Assembly: GCF_010994035.1 (NCBI RefSeq)
Contig: NZ_WIXN01000001.1
Location: forward strand, 248,001 to 312,000
DNA from: Virgibacillus aidingensis
Lineage (GTDB): Bacteria > Bacillota > Bacilli > Bacillales > Amphibacillaceae
Direction: 5' to 3'
Length of the DNA stretch: 64,000 nucleotides
The notes beneath the pieces are model-generated. The model was not told where the DNA came from. It made no database searches and worked only from the letters and a program-made list of their open reading frames with translations. The position numbers and the translations under genes are program-made. Positions 45,809 through 54,776 of this stretch are shown piece after piece (position 1 is the first letter of the stretch; every line of letters starts with the position of its first letter).

Positions 45809-47164
45809 TTAGTCTTCTGCTTGTAGCGTTAATTCTGTTTTTTCCAGGTTACCATCCCGGTAAAACTCTACTTCTGCGGTCTCGCCGACAGAAGCATCAG
45901 CATATAGAAATCTGCGCAGCTCCAGAATAGAAGTAATATCCTGTTCGTTTATTTTTACAATAACATCAAATTGCTGCAGCCCCGCTTCATCTGCAGGTGA
46001 ACCATTCATGACATTTGCAACAACCATTCCGCCTTCCACATCTTCAGGCAAGATGATCTCATGTCGATATTGCGGCGGAACCTGATTTAGTGAGGCGGTA
46101 GAAATGCCGATGACCGGACGTTCAATTTCTCCGTTTATTTCCAGTTGTTCCATTACAGGTAATGCAGCATCAATAGGTATGGCAAAACCGATGCCTTCCA
46201 CTTCCTGGCGTGCAACCTTCATGGAATTAATGCCGATTACTTCACCATCTGCATTTACCAAAGCACCGCCACTGTTCCCGGGGTTGATGGCAGCATCCGT
46301 CTGAATGACTTCTGTAACCCAATCCGGACGGCCATCACCTGTCGTATCTACTTGCACGGAACGATCCAGTCCGCTGACAATTCCTTTGGTGAGTGTATTG
46401 GCAAAATTCATGCCAAGCGGATTGCCGATTGCAACCACTGTTTCCCCGATAACAAGATCATCTGAAGATCCGATAGCTGCTACCGTGTCAATATTTTCGC
46501 CGTCTACTTCCAGCACAGCTAAGTCAGTAAGCGGATCGGTTCCAAGTACTTTGGCGGGAATTTGTTTTTCATCATGCAATACGATTTCCACTTCTTCTGC
46601 ACCATCAACGACATGCTGATTTGTTACTACATACGCTTTACCATCTTCTTTTTTATAAATAATCCCGGATCCGGCACCTGCTTCTTCACTCTGTTCCCAA
46701 ATACTTTGCTGCTGGAGGTTTAAAACACCTACCACTGCTTGAGAAGTTTCTTCAATGCTGGATGAAAGATCTGCATCCTCATTGGCTATTGTCTGTACTA
46801 CAGCCGGATCTGAGTCATGCTCCGTTAAGGCCGATATATTTTCTGAGTTCTGTTGAACTGGGATCAGCCCATTAACTACCATTAAAAGAATGACTGCGGC
46901 TGAAATAGCTCCGCCGGCGACCCCGCCAAGCAGGACATGCAGCCATGTTTTGCTTTTTGGGGAAGCATCCCCTTTTTTGGGGGTATGTTTTCCTGTTTCC
47001 TCTTTTTCCCGGGAATCAGCAGGCTCGTTTACCATCTCTCTTACACTTTCCATATAATTTGTTTCAACCGAGCTCTTCTGTTCCTGTTCATCTATGCTAT
47101 GTTTTTCTTCTTGGTTATTTTCAGTTTCATATGGCTGATTTTCATTTTTATTATCCTCCGACAT
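45809..47164 (-). CDS. htrA: HtrA-family membrane serine protease
   Basis: A quality-control protease for misfolded secreted proteins, 451 residues. It has an acidic cytoplasmic N-terminus (~70 residues), a single TM helix at 74-101, and a trypsin-like domain with His184 (TNQHVVDG), Asp214 (PLTDLAVLEVD) and Ser298 (NPGNSGGAL). A C-terminal PDZ domain begins near NGSPADEAGL. The divergent position next to cssRS mirrors B. subtilis htrB (yvtA), so induction by CssRS secretion stress is likely. The ATG at 47164 follows AAAGAGGTGATTTTA. Confidence 0.93.
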   Translation of the reverse strand: MSEDNKNENQPYETENNQEEKHSIDEQEQKSSVETNYMESVREMVNEPADSREKEETGKHTPKKGDASPKSKTWLHVLLGGVAGGAISAAVILLMVVNGLIPVQQNSENISALTEHDSDPAVVQTIANEDADLSSSIEETSQAVVGVLNLQQQSIWEQSEEAGAGSGIIYKKEDGKAYVVTNQHVVDGAEEVEIVLHDEKQIPAKVLGTDPLTDLAVLEVDGENIDTVAAIGSSDDLVIGETVVAIGNPLGMNFANTLTKGIVSGLDRSVQVDTTGDGRPDWVTEVIQTDAAINPGNSGGALVNADGEVIGINSMKVARQEVEGIGFAIPIDAALPVMEQLEINGEIERPVIGISTASLNQVPPQYRHEIILPEDVEGGMVVANVMNGSPADEAGLQQFDVIVKINEQDITSILELRRFLYADASVGETAEVEFYRDGNLEKTELTLQAED

Positions 47165-47325
47165 TAAAATCACCTCTTTAACAGATTTAAAAAGGGGGTA
47201 CAGAGAGCTTACTTCAAGCAAAAGGGGGTCTTTTTCAAAGGGAGGGGAAACTTGAAGTAACTCTGTATTTATTATCTGTACAATTCATATTATATACAGC
47301 AATTTTGGACTGAATTTGGGATAAA

Positions 47326-47410
47326 TGTGGTAAAAATGTGTAAAAATATTTTGATGTTCCAGTTTGTTTCACTTAAAGATTGTTTGTATGCCGGTGTCTG
47401 TGTAAAAATA
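47326..47410. promoter_or_regulatory. Candidate CssR operators in the htrA/cssR intergenic region
   Basis: TGTGGTAAAAAT (47326-47337) runs into TGTGTAAAAATA (47337-47348), and an identical TGTGTAAAAATA recurs at 47399-47410, just upstream of cssR. Such direct repeats at about one helical turn suit an OmpR-family regulator. Assignment to CssR is inference from the neighbouring gene. Confidence 0.5.
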
Positions 47411-47443
47411 GAGACAGAACATGATTGAAAAAGGTGAAAATAA

Positions 47444-48136
47444 ATGAATAATCATATCGGTGTTGTAGAAGATGATACAAACATTCAAAATATCGTTTCC
47501 GCATATTTGAAAAAAGAGGGATTTCAGGTGACGATTTCCGGCTCAGCTGAAGCGGCTTGGCGTGTTTGGAAAACGGAAGAAATCGACATGTGGATTCTGG
47601 ATATCATGCTGCCTGGAATGGACGGCTATGAGTTTTGTAAAAAAATACGAAACGAAAGCGAAGTTCCTATCATTATCATTTCAGCAAAAGATGATGAAAT
47701 TGATAAAATACTCGGCTTGGAATTGGGCGGGGATGATTATTTAACAAAGCCATTTAGTCCAAGAGAACTGGTTGCCCGGGTGAAAAGGTTATTTAAGCGT
47801 TCCAGTTTAAGATTGAAGGAAACCGATGTAACAGGAACTGCAGTGAAGGCTGGAGAGATTGAAATAGATAAAAAGGAACGGCGGATTTTCTATAAAGGAA
47901 AGGAACAGGAAGTAACCACCAAAGAGTTTGATCTATTGCTGCTGTTCGCTGAAAATGTCAACAGGGCTTTTTCCCGGGAAGAGTTACTCGTTAAAATATG
48001 GGGTGATAATTATTTTGGGAGTGACCGTGCCGTGGATGATCTGATAAAGCGCATCAGAAAAAAACTGGAGCATGTGCCGCTTGAAACAGTATGGGGATAC
48101 GGGTATCGTTTACGTAATGAAGAGGAAAATAAATGA
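47444..48136 (+). CDS. cssR: Secretion-stress response regulator CssR
   Basis: A 230-residue OmpR/PhoB-type regulator. Receiver domain: acidic pocket EDD at residues ~9-11, phosphoacceptor Asp53 in WILDIMLPGMD, and the Lys in DYLTKPFSP. The C-terminal winged helix shows TTKEFDLLLLFAENVNRAFS and the DDLIKRIRKKLE recognition region. The last 4 bases overlap cssS. Assignment as CssR rests on similarity and on the htrA/cssS neighbours. Confidence 0.9.
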   Translation: MNNHIGVVEDDTNIQNIVSAYLKKEGFQVTISGSAEAAWRVWKTEEIDMWILDIMLPGMDGYEFCKKIRNESEVPIIIISAKDDEIDKILGLELGGDDYLTKPFSPRELVARVKRLFKRSSLRLKETDVTGTAVKAGEIEIDKKERRIFYKGKEQEVTTKEFDLLLLFAENVNRAFSREELLVKIWGDNYFGSDRAVDDLIKRIRKKLEHVPLETVWGYGYRLRNEEENK

Positions 48137-49485
48137 AACTGCAATCTCAGCTGAATGCTGCCTTTACCGTATTGCTGATCGTTGTCATGGCCGTAACCGG
48201 GTATTTTATTTATTCTCTTTTACTGGATCTTTTAATTCAGGATGAGCAAAGGCAACTGAGACAAAGCGGGGAAATCCTTGTAGAAGTACTGGATGATCGA
48301 TATGGTCCGAGAACTGATATTCAGCAATTCAGTACTTTTTTGGAGGATCAGGATTTGCAGTTGTTTTTATATGACCGGAACCAGGATGCCGTGTTCTTTT
48401 CCACGATGCCGCCGGAAGTAGTAAATGGATTCTTTCAAAATAATGATTTTGCGGATAGTTCAGAGCCGGTATGGAATTATGGGAACGCAAAATTTGTCAA
48501 TTCCCGTATTCTCGTCTATCCGGAAGCTACAGGCTTGGAACTTATCTTATTGACACCGATGAATGATCTGCATGCCGTTCAGCAAAATTTTATTTTTCGG
48601 TTAGCCATTGTATTTGTTATAGGGGCAGCTGCTGCCGTGCTGCTCAGCTATTTTCTGACGAATAAACTGGTGACACCACTCAGCAGGCTTCAAAAGCAAG
48701 TAAAGAAAATAGAGAACAGGCAGTTCGACGACCTGGAGCGGGTACAGGCAACCGGGGAAATTAAAGAAGTAGAACAAAGCGTTTATGAGATGGCAAAAGA
48801 ACTTCAGCGTTATATGAATTCACAGCAGTCCTTTTTCCAGAATGCGAGTCATGAACTAAAGACCCCTTTAATGACTATTCAAGGTTATGCAGAGGGGATT
48901 AAAGAAGGCGTTTTCGAAAAAGAAGAAGAGGAAAAAGGACTGGACGTAATGGTGACAGAGGTAAAACGGCTGAAGACAATTATTAATGAGATGATTTTGC
49001 TGGCAAAGCTTGACAGTGAACCAAGTGTGTATCAGCCGGAAGAAATTGAAGTATCGTACCTGATAGATAAAGTGGTTGACAGGGCATTACCGCTGGTTAA
49101 TGAAAAAGGAATCAAACTCACGCAAAATATAGAAGGGAATATCCGGATTTTTGCAGATGAGGAAAAAATGTTGAGAGCGCTTATGAATTTAACCTTTAAT
49201 GCAATTCGTCATGCGAACGACAGGATAAACCTGTCTGTTTACACGGAAAAGGAAGTTGTGAAAATCAAGATAGAGGATGACGGACAAGGTGTCTCGGAGG
49301 AGTTAATGCCTCAGCTTTTCCATCGGTTTGTGAAAGGAAAAGATGGTGACACAGGACTTGGACTTGCCATTGCACGTGCGATTATTGAACAGTCAAACGG
49401 AAAAATAACAGTTGGTAAATCTTCCAAACTTGGCGGTGCAAGGTTTGAGATTCGAATTAATCGTAAAAAGTATAGTGAACAGTAA
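48133..49485 (+). CDS. cssS: Secretion-stress sensor histidine kinase CssS
   Basis: A 450-residue membrane kinase partner of CssR. TM1 is at ~11-32, an extracellular sensor at ~33-152, TM2 at ~154-176, then HAMP. The HisKA phosphoacceptor is His240 in ASHELKTPLMTIQGYAEG. The HATPase_c domain has N-box LMNLTFNAIRHAN, G1 IEDDGQGV and G2 GDTGLGLAIARAI. Misfolded exported proteins are the known signal of this family in B. subtilis. Confidence 0.9.
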   Translation: MKLQSQLNAAFTVLLIVVMAVTGYFIYSLLLDLLIQDEQRQLRQSGEILVEVLDDRYGPRTDIQQFSTFLEDQDLQLFLYDRNQDAVFFSTMPPEVVNGFFQNNDFADSSEPVWNYGNAKFVNSRILVYPEATGLELILLTPMNDLHAVQQNFIFRLAIVFVIGAAAAVLLSYFLTNKLVTPLSRLQKQVKKIENRQFDDLERVQATGEIKEVEQSVYEMAKELQRYMNSQQSFFQNASHELKTPLMTIQGYAEGIKEGVFEKEEEEKGLDVMVTEVKRLKTIINEMILLAKLDSEPSVYQPEEIEVSYLIDKVVDRALPLVNEKGIKLTQNIEGNIRIFADEEKMLRALMNLTFNAIRHANDRINLSVYTEKEVVKIKIEDDGQGVSEELMPQLFHRFVKGKDGDTGLGLAIARAIIEQSNGKITVGKSSKLGGARFEIRINRKKYSEQ

Positions 49486-49658
49486 TTTTGACTTGTAAAA
49501 AAATAGACATCATAAGGAAGGATATTTCCCTGTCATATATCGTGCAGGAAAGCAGGTAGTGCAGCCCGCTCGTGCTCATGTTTTTATGTCTGCAACCGGC
49601 CCCTTATGCTTTTGTTCGTATATTTCTCTAAATATAAATTTTAATTGGGAAACATGTA

Positions 49659-49667
49659 TGGTATAAT
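49659..49667 (+). promoter_or_regulatory. Extended -10 promoter element of typA
   Basis: TGGTATAAT is a perfect extended -10 (TGn plus TATAAT); no good -35 is visible at 16-18 bases upstream. The start point would be about 40 bases before the typA ATG. Confidence 0.6.
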
Positions 49668-49711
49668 AGATTGGTTTTATTCATTCTGTAATGATTAGGA
49701 GCGTACTTTTT

Positions 49712-51541
49712 ATGCAATTAAGAGAAGATATCCGTAATATCGCAATCATCGCCCACGTAGATCACGGGAAAACAACCCTTGTGGATCAGCTGCTTAAATA
49801 CTCCGGAACCTTCCGGGAAAATGAGCAGGTAGATGAGCGCGCCATGGATTCCGGTGATATTGAAAGAGAGCGCGGTATTACGATTTTGGCAAAAAATACA
49901 GCGATAAAATATAATGATACAGCGATAAATATATTGGACACCCCCGGACATGCCGATTTTGGCGGGGAAGTGGAACGCATCATGAAAATGGTGGATGGTG
50001 TTGCTTTGGTGGTAGACGCCTTTGAAGGAACCATGCCGCAAACCCGCTTTGTGCTGAAGAAAGCACTGGAGCAAAAACTGACACCGATGGTGGTGCTCAA
50101 TAAAATTGACCGCCCTAATGCCCGGCCTCATGAAGTAGTCGATGAAGTACTTGATTTATTTATTGAGCTTGGAGCGGATGATGACCAGCTGGAATTTCCT
50201 GTTGTATATGCTTCTGCGTTAAATGGCACATCAGGTTTTGAACCGGAAGAACAGGAAAAAACAATGGATCCGGTATTTCAGACGATTTTGGACCATATTC
50301 CTGCTCCGGCGGATAACCATGAAGCACCACTGCAGTTTCAGGTTACCCTTCTCGATTATAACGATTATGTGGGGAGAATCGGAATTGGGCGTGTCGTTCA
50401 GGGAGAAATAGCTGTCGGCCGGCAGGTAGTTGTGATGAAGAAAGACGGGGCACAAAAGTCTTTTCGGATCACAAAACTGTTTGGGTTCAGCGGCTTAAAA
50501 CGTATGGAAATCCAAGAAGCAAAAGCCGGAGATATTGTTGCCATTTCCGGTATTGAGGACCTCAATATCGGAGAAACGATAAGTGATCCGGAACAGCCCG
50601 AGGCACTGCCTTGGCTGCGTATTGACGAACCTACCCTGCAGATGACTTTTTTGGTGAACAACAGTCCGTTTGCAGGCAGGGAAGGAAAATTTATCACCTC
50701 CAGGAAAATTGAAGAACGGCTGATGAAACAGCTGGAAACCGATGTCAGCCTGCGGGTGGACCCAACTGATTCGCCGGATGTCTGGACAGTTTCGGGACGC
50801 GGTGAACTGCATCTTTCCATTTTAATCGAGAATATGCGAAGAGAAGGATATGAACTGCAACTAGGCAAACCGCAAGTCATTATAAAAGAAATTGACGGTG
50901 TAAAACATGAGCCGGTTGAGCGTGTCCAGGTGGATGTTCCGGAAGATTATACCGGTCCGGTAATGGAGTCGCTTGGTGCCCGCAAAGGGGAAATGCTCGA
51001 CATGGTTAACCAGGGAAATGGACAAGTTCGCCTAGAATTTAAGGTGCCTTCCCGCGGATTAATTGGTTACGCAACAGAATTCATGTCACAAACCCGCGGC
51101 TATGGAATTATCAATCATACATTCGAGGCATACGAGCCAGTTGTGAAGGGGCATATAGGCGGCCGGAAACAGGGTGTCCTGGTTGCATTGGAAAACGGTA
51201 AAGTATCTGCCTATGGTATTATGCAATTGGAAGACCGGGGTGTTATTTTTGTTGAACCGGGGACAGAGGTATATGCCGGCATGATTGTAGGAGAACATAA
51301 CCGGGATAATGATCTGACCGTAAATATCACAAAAGAGAAGCATTTAACAAATATCCGTTCAGCAACTAAGGATCAAACCTCCACGCTTAGAAAATCGCGC
51401 GATATGTCCTTGGAAGAAGCGCTCGAGTACTTGAATAATGATGAATATTGTGAGGTAACGCCGGAATCCATTCGGCTGCGGAAAAAAATATTGAATAAAA
51501 ACGAGAGAGAAAAAGCTGCAAAGAAAGAAAAATTAGGATAA
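49712..51541 (+). CDS. typA: Ribosome-associated GTPase TypA/BipA
   Basis: A translational GTPase of 609 residues implicated in ribosome assembly and stress growth. The G domain has G1 AHVDHGKTTL, G2 RERGITILAKN, G3 DTPGHADFGGEV and G4 VLNKIDRP. Domains II, III and V follow, with the C-terminal BipA segments SRGLIGYATEF and TSTLRKSRDMSLEEA. The ATG at 49712 is spaced from AGGAG; an upstream in-frame ATG has none. Confidence 0.96.
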   Translation: MQLREDIRNIAIIAHVDHGKTTLVDQLLKYSGTFRENEQVDERAMDSGDIERERGITILAKNTAIKYNDTAINILDTPGHADFGGEVERIMKMVDGVALVVDAFEGTMPQTRFVLKKALEQKLTPMVVLNKIDRPNARPHEVVDEVLDLFIELGADDDQLEFPVVYASALNGTSGFEPEEQEKTMDPVFQTILDHIPAPADNHEAPLQFQVTLLDYNDYVGRIGIGRVVQGEIAVGRQVVVMKKDGAQKSFRITKLFGFSGLKRMEIQEAKAGDIVAISGIEDLNIGETISDPEQPEALPWLRIDEPTLQMTFLVNNSPFAGREGKFITSRKIEERLMKQLETDVSLRVDPTDSPDVWTVSGRGELHLSILIENMRREGYELQLGKPQVIIKEIDGVKHEPVERVQVDVPEDYTGPVMESLGARKGEMLDMVNQGNGQVRLEFKVPSRGLIGYATEFMSQTRGYGIINHTFEAYEPVVKGHIGGRKQGVLVALENGKVSAYGIMQLEDRGVIFVEPGTEVYAGMIVGEHNRDNDLTVNITKEKHLTNIRSATKDQTSTLRKSRDMSLEEALEYLNNDEYCEVTPESIRLRKKILNKNEREKAAKKEKLG

Positions 51542-51551
51542 CAATGGTTGC

Positions 51552-51587
51552 CCGCTTGACGAAGTTTTCGGATGGCGGGTATTTCAT
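51552..51587 (+). terminator. Possible terminator after typA
   Basis: TGCCCGC pairs with GCGGGTA across a 19-base loop and is followed by TTTCATTT. Weak. Confidence 0.4.
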
Positions 51588-51774
51588 TTGTAAAGGAACT
51601 TGTCATTTTAGTTTATCCCTTCCAGTGCCTCGGGAATGAATAAACATAAATAATACAGACTGCCGGAATAATCCGCATGAAACGGATGATAAACTAATTT
51701 TTGAACCCATTCCAGGTAATCGGAGACAAATCTAATCATGGCTATATGGCTATTAGCGGAGGATGGATGAAATC

Positions 51775-52053
51775 ATGCGCTTTCTAAGAAGAATTCGCTT
51801 TCTGTTTAAAATTCATAAATCAGTGCCTTTTTTAAAGGATTTCTTTTTAACATCCGAAATTAAAATAACAACAAAGGTACTTTTTCTTGTGATCATTACA
51901 GGTTATTTTGTTTTTCCGTTTGATCTGATTCCTGACTTTCTGGTTGTATTCGGGTTGGTGGATGATGTTGCCATTGCGATTTTAATTCTTCAGCAGATGG
52001 TCAAAATTGCTCCGTCTTCACTAAAGGAGAAATATAATTTTCAGTTTAAATAA
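51775..52053 (+). CDS. ykvA: DUF1232/YkvA-like small membrane protein
   Basis: A 92-residue protein with a basic N-terminus and the DUF1232 core YFVFPFDLIPDFLVVFGLVD, followed by DVAIAILILQQMV. Two membrane helices are likely. The ATG at 51775 is preferred to one at 51763 that adjoins GGAGG directly. Function is unknown. Confidence 0.8.
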   Translation: MRFLRRIRFLFKIHKSVPFLKDFFLTSEIKITTKVLFLVIITGYFVFPFDLIPDFLVVFGLVDDVAIAILILQQMVKIAPSSLKEKYNFQFK

Positions 52054-52063
52054 ATCCTTATGG

Positions 52064-52100
52064 AAAGTGCCTCTCTTGGCGGAGACAGGCACTTTATTTT
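52064..52100. terminator. Bidirectional terminator between ykvA and the DDAH-like gene
   Basis: AAAGTGCCT / AGGCACTTT (52064-52072 with 52087-52095) with additional inner pairing, followed by ATTTTCT. Confidence 0.83.
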
Positions 52101-52954
52101 CTCACCAAAGGGAGGGTGCAGCATCTGAACGAACCTCCGGACTTAATGATCTCCGAAAAGGGGATCTCCCTGACATGAAACCCGGATGACCGCAGTTTGC
52201 GGTTAAGCTGTTTGTTTTCAGGTAAACTGATGACAGTTTTATTTCCAATGCTGAGAACATTTGGTCCCATGTGAAATTGCTCATCGCTTGTCACCTCTAT
52301 TAGATCAAACTTACTGCGCAGCAGACGGTAAGAATCGGGATTGATTGCCGGAGGATACACAATCGCTGTATCCCGGTCAACCGTATTAAACACACAATCA
52401 AGATGGAGCACATTACTGTCCAGTTCAACGGTATTTATCGTATAATCCGGAAGCTCCTTTTTTAGGCTTTTTATTGTTTGATGAGAGGTTCTATCACTCA
52501 TTCCAATCCAAAGTGTATCTTCTTCCACAATGATATCTCCGCCTTCCATTTTGGAAGGGAGCTGCCGGTAATAGATATTATGGTCCTTGAGCCATTTTTT
52601 CAGTATAGCTGTTTCCCCTTTGCGAATGTTTTCTGCCATGGAGGATATAAAAAGTTTGCCGCCGATTACAAAGCCGGTGTCCCGTGTGAAAACTTGCTCC
52701 GGGAGGCTTTTTTTAACCGGCAGTTCGATGACTTTAACACCTTTCTCCTGCAGAACCTGGATAAAATATCTGTACTGTCTCCGTGCTTCCACACGGTCAA
52801 TATTTTCCCTTATATAAAATTTCTGTGTCTCATTAATCGCTTCATCAATTTGCATATGGAGCGGCGGTGCTGTAAGTACTTTTTTTAAAGGTGCAAATTC
52901 ATTTTTGCAAAAACATTTCTCTTTGCTGATTTCTGATATATTACTGTTAGTCAT
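52094..52954 (-). CDS. Amidinotransferase/dimethylarginine dimethylaminohydrolase-family protein
   Basis: A soluble enzyme of 286 residues of the guanidino-group-modifying superfamily. An Asp in FTRDTGFV, the acidic pair in KMEGGDIIVEEDT, the catalytic His in NVLHLDCVF, and the nucleophile Cys in SGGSFRCCTLP are all present. Likely substrates are arginine or methylarginine derivatives, the product being citrulline. The start is unusual: AAGGAGG lies 26 bases from the ATG at 52954, with a 16-base hairpin in between. Alternatives are GTG at 52963 or TTG at 52993. Confidence 0.82.
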   Translation of the reverse strand: MTNSNISEISKEKCFCKNEFAPLKKVLTAPPLHMQIDEAINETQKFYIRENIDRVEARRQYRYFIQVLQEKGVKVIELPVKKSLPEQVFTRDTGFVIGGKLFISSMAENIRKGETAILKKWLKDHNIYYRQLPSKMEGGDIIVEEDTLWIGMSDRTSHQTIKSLKKELPDYTINTVELDSNVLHLDCVFNTVDRDTAIVYPPAINPDSYRLLRSKFDLIEVTSDEQFHMGPNVLSIGNKTVISLPENKQLNRKLRSSGFHVREIPFSEIIKSGGSFRCCTLPLVRK

Positions 52955-52959
52955 TTCTT

Positions 52960-52975
52960 GCACAGTTTTCTGTGC
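52960..52975 (-). promoter_or_regulatory. Hairpin between Shine-Dalgarno and start codon
   Basis: On the minus strand GCACAG-AAAA-CTGTGC is a perfect 6-bp stem with a four-base loop. Folding it reduces the distance from AAGGAGG (52981-52987) to the ATG (52954) from 26 to 10 bases. Confidence 0.6.
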
Positions 52976-53122
52976 TCTCCCCTCCTTTTCCAATGCACAT
53001 ACATTTATTTATACCCTTTCTTGCTTGTAAAAACACATGCTGCCCCTTTTTCTCATTCGTTTTACTGAAAGCCGGGCCGGGTATATATGGTCTTAAGAAG
53101 AAGTTACACAAGGAGGAATAAA

Positions 53123-53857
53123 GTGAGACAGACAGCAAGCCAATTACTGACTAAAGATACGTTTGAAAACCATCCGGAAACGCTGCCGGAATGGCTGAAT
53201 AAAGAATATAGAAATTTTGAATCAGTTGTAACACACCCTGAGTTCCCTTGCTATTTTGGCATGTCAGGCCAGCAGCGCGGTGAATTAAGATATGGGTACA
53301 TCACCCATGATGACTGGTCCGGATTGTTGAAGGTGCTGGAAGAATTCAATGCGCTTTTTTATCAGCAGGAAAGGTTGATCAGGCACGGTTTCTTCCTGTT
53401 TGTTGAACCGGAAAAAGCGGAGCAGCCGCTGGAATATTACAGGGATTACTTCTGGAGGGTGCTGCAATATTTGCATGATCATGACCAATATCCTTGGCCG
53501 GAAGGGTATCCGAAAGATCCGGATCATTATTTATGGAATTTTTCTTTTGCCGGAGAGCCTTATTTTGCTTTTGGCAATGCACCCGCATATAAACAGCGTA
53601 AGACTAGAGACCTGGGGAACAGTCTGGTAATTGGATTTCAGCCGCGCCTCATTTTTCATAAGCTGGAAGGAACTACAAAAGGCGGTGCCATGTCCAGGGA
53701 AAAGGTGAGAAAAAGAGTGGAGAAATGGGACAAGCTGCCTAAACATCCAAATATAAGTCATTATGGCGATGTGGATCACAGGGAGTGGAAGCAATATTTT
53801 ATTGGAGATGATGCTGAACTGATCGAAGGGAAATGTCCTTTTCAGCCAAATAGTTGA
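53123..53857 (+). CDS. YqcI/YcgG-family protein
   Basis: A 244-residue soluble protein of the YqcI/YcgG family (N-terminal SLL/TKDTFENHPE, PCYFGMSGQQRG; central HDHDQYPWPEGYPKDPDHYLWN; FAFGNAPAYKQRKTRDLG; C-terminal GDDAELIEGKCPF). No catalytic role is established for this family. A GTG at 53123 was selected because AAGGAGGAATAAA stands directly before it. Confidence 0.82.
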   Translation: MRQTASQLLTKDTFENHPETLPEWLNKEYRNFESVVTHPEFPCYFGMSGQQRGELRYGYITHDDWSGLLKVLEEFNALFYQQERLIRHGFFLFVEPEKAEQPLEYYRDYFWRVLQYLHDHDQYPWPEGYPKDPDHYLWNFSFAGEPYFAFGNAPAYKQRKTRDLGNSLVIGFQPRLIFHKLEGTTKGGAMSREKVRKRVEKWDKLPKHPNISHYGDVDHREWKQYFIGDDAELIEGKCPFQPNS

Positions 53858-53860
53858 TAG

Positions 53861-53891
53861 AGAGGGGGACTGTTTTACAGTCTCTTTTTAT
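53861..53891 (+). terminator. Terminator after the YqcI/YcgG gene
   Basis: GACTG / CAGTC core extended by AGAG / CTCT, then TTTTTATT. Confidence 0.7.
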
Positions 53892-54071
53892 TCATGTGTC
53901 ATTTCTTTTTTTATCATTTGGAATATATTTTGTGTAATAGGCTGCGAATAACAGGAAAATAAAAGACAGCCCCCAGGAAATGATGCCATTCCATTGGAAG
54001 TCAATCCTTAATCCAACGATAAGCACAATCGCACTCATGCTGAGGAAGAAAGCAGTAAGATAACGTTTCAC
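53892..54071 (-). CDS. Small two-helix membrane protein
   Basis: A 59-residue protein with two predicted membrane helices and a short charged tail (KYIPNDKKRNDT). A GTG at 54071 with TTGGGGTGTCTGTAC upstream fits best; an in-frame ATG 14 codons earlier has no good ribosome binding site. No family was recognised. Confidence 0.5.
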   Translation of the reverse strand: MKRYLTAFFLSMSAIVLIVGLRIDFQWNGIISWGLSFIFLLFAAYYTKYIPNDKKRNDT

Positions 54072-54113
54072 GTACAGACACCCCAATAATAAATGATATG
54101 TTATTGTATGCAT

Positions 54114-54333
54114 AACCCTATTTTTTGCGAGTATTTAATTTGTATGCTTTGTTATGCAAACATGAAAATCCATCAAACACCAGTAAGATAGATAAATCCA
54201 ATTTAGTTCCATTTTATCATTATTTTCTGCATAGTGCTTGATAAATATCAGCAATTTTGATTGTGGAGCAAAGAAGTTTGCATCTATCTCTATTAATATA
54301 CGAAACAGATATTGTGAATGTTTCACCGCAAAC
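54114..54333. other. AT-rich gap between two minus-strand small genes
   Basis: About 220 bases; no supported gene. The yfhE-like terminator lies at its right edge. Confidence 0.4.
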
Positions 54334-54364
54334 AGAAAAAGACACCTCACAATGATAAGGTGTC
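54334..54364 (-). terminator. Terminator of the YfhE-like gene
   Basis: GACACCT / AGGTGTC (54341-54347 with 54358-54364); on the minus strand TTTTTC follows. Confidence 0.75.
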
Positions 54365-54390
54365 ATGCATAAGCACTGCTTACTATATTT

Positions 54391-54549
54391 TTAATTAATA
54401 AGTTTTGGATTTTTATTCTTTGCTTCTTTAACCCATTCTCTGCGATAACCTGCTGCACTGTCAGCACGTTTGAATTCCTTTGCATAATGTACTTCCTGGG
54501 CATCTGTAAGCTGTTTGTTCTGTGCGGGCTGATATTGAGTTCGAGCCAT
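54391..54549 (-). CDS. YfhE-like small protein
   Basis: A 52-residue hydrophilic protein (MARTQYQPAQNKQLTDAQEV, then HYAKEFKRADSAAGYRREW). The TDAQEVHYAKEFKRAD segment resembles the YfhE family of Bacillaceae. GGAGGAT precedes two adjacent ATGs; the second is better spaced. The gene is monocistronic with its own terminator. Function is unknown. Confidence 0.65.
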   Translation of the reverse strand: MARTQYQPAQNKQLTDAQEVHYAKEFKRADSAAGYRREWVKEAKNKNPKLIN

Positions 54550-54776
54550 CATATCCTCCTTTGTCCCAGTAGTCTACTAGAGTTTTTCCCTTATTTTCTA
54601 TTTTAAAACCTGCCCCTTTTATTTCCTTAAAAATACAGGTATAATTGTCCTGAACTAATGAAAAATTTTAAAAACTTGAAAGTCACCAAGTCTTCGGGTG
54701 ATTTCCATAGTTACATTTAATCAGCAAGGACGTAATGATACTTTTTTATCAGCCAAAACAAAAGGGGTGTACAGTT

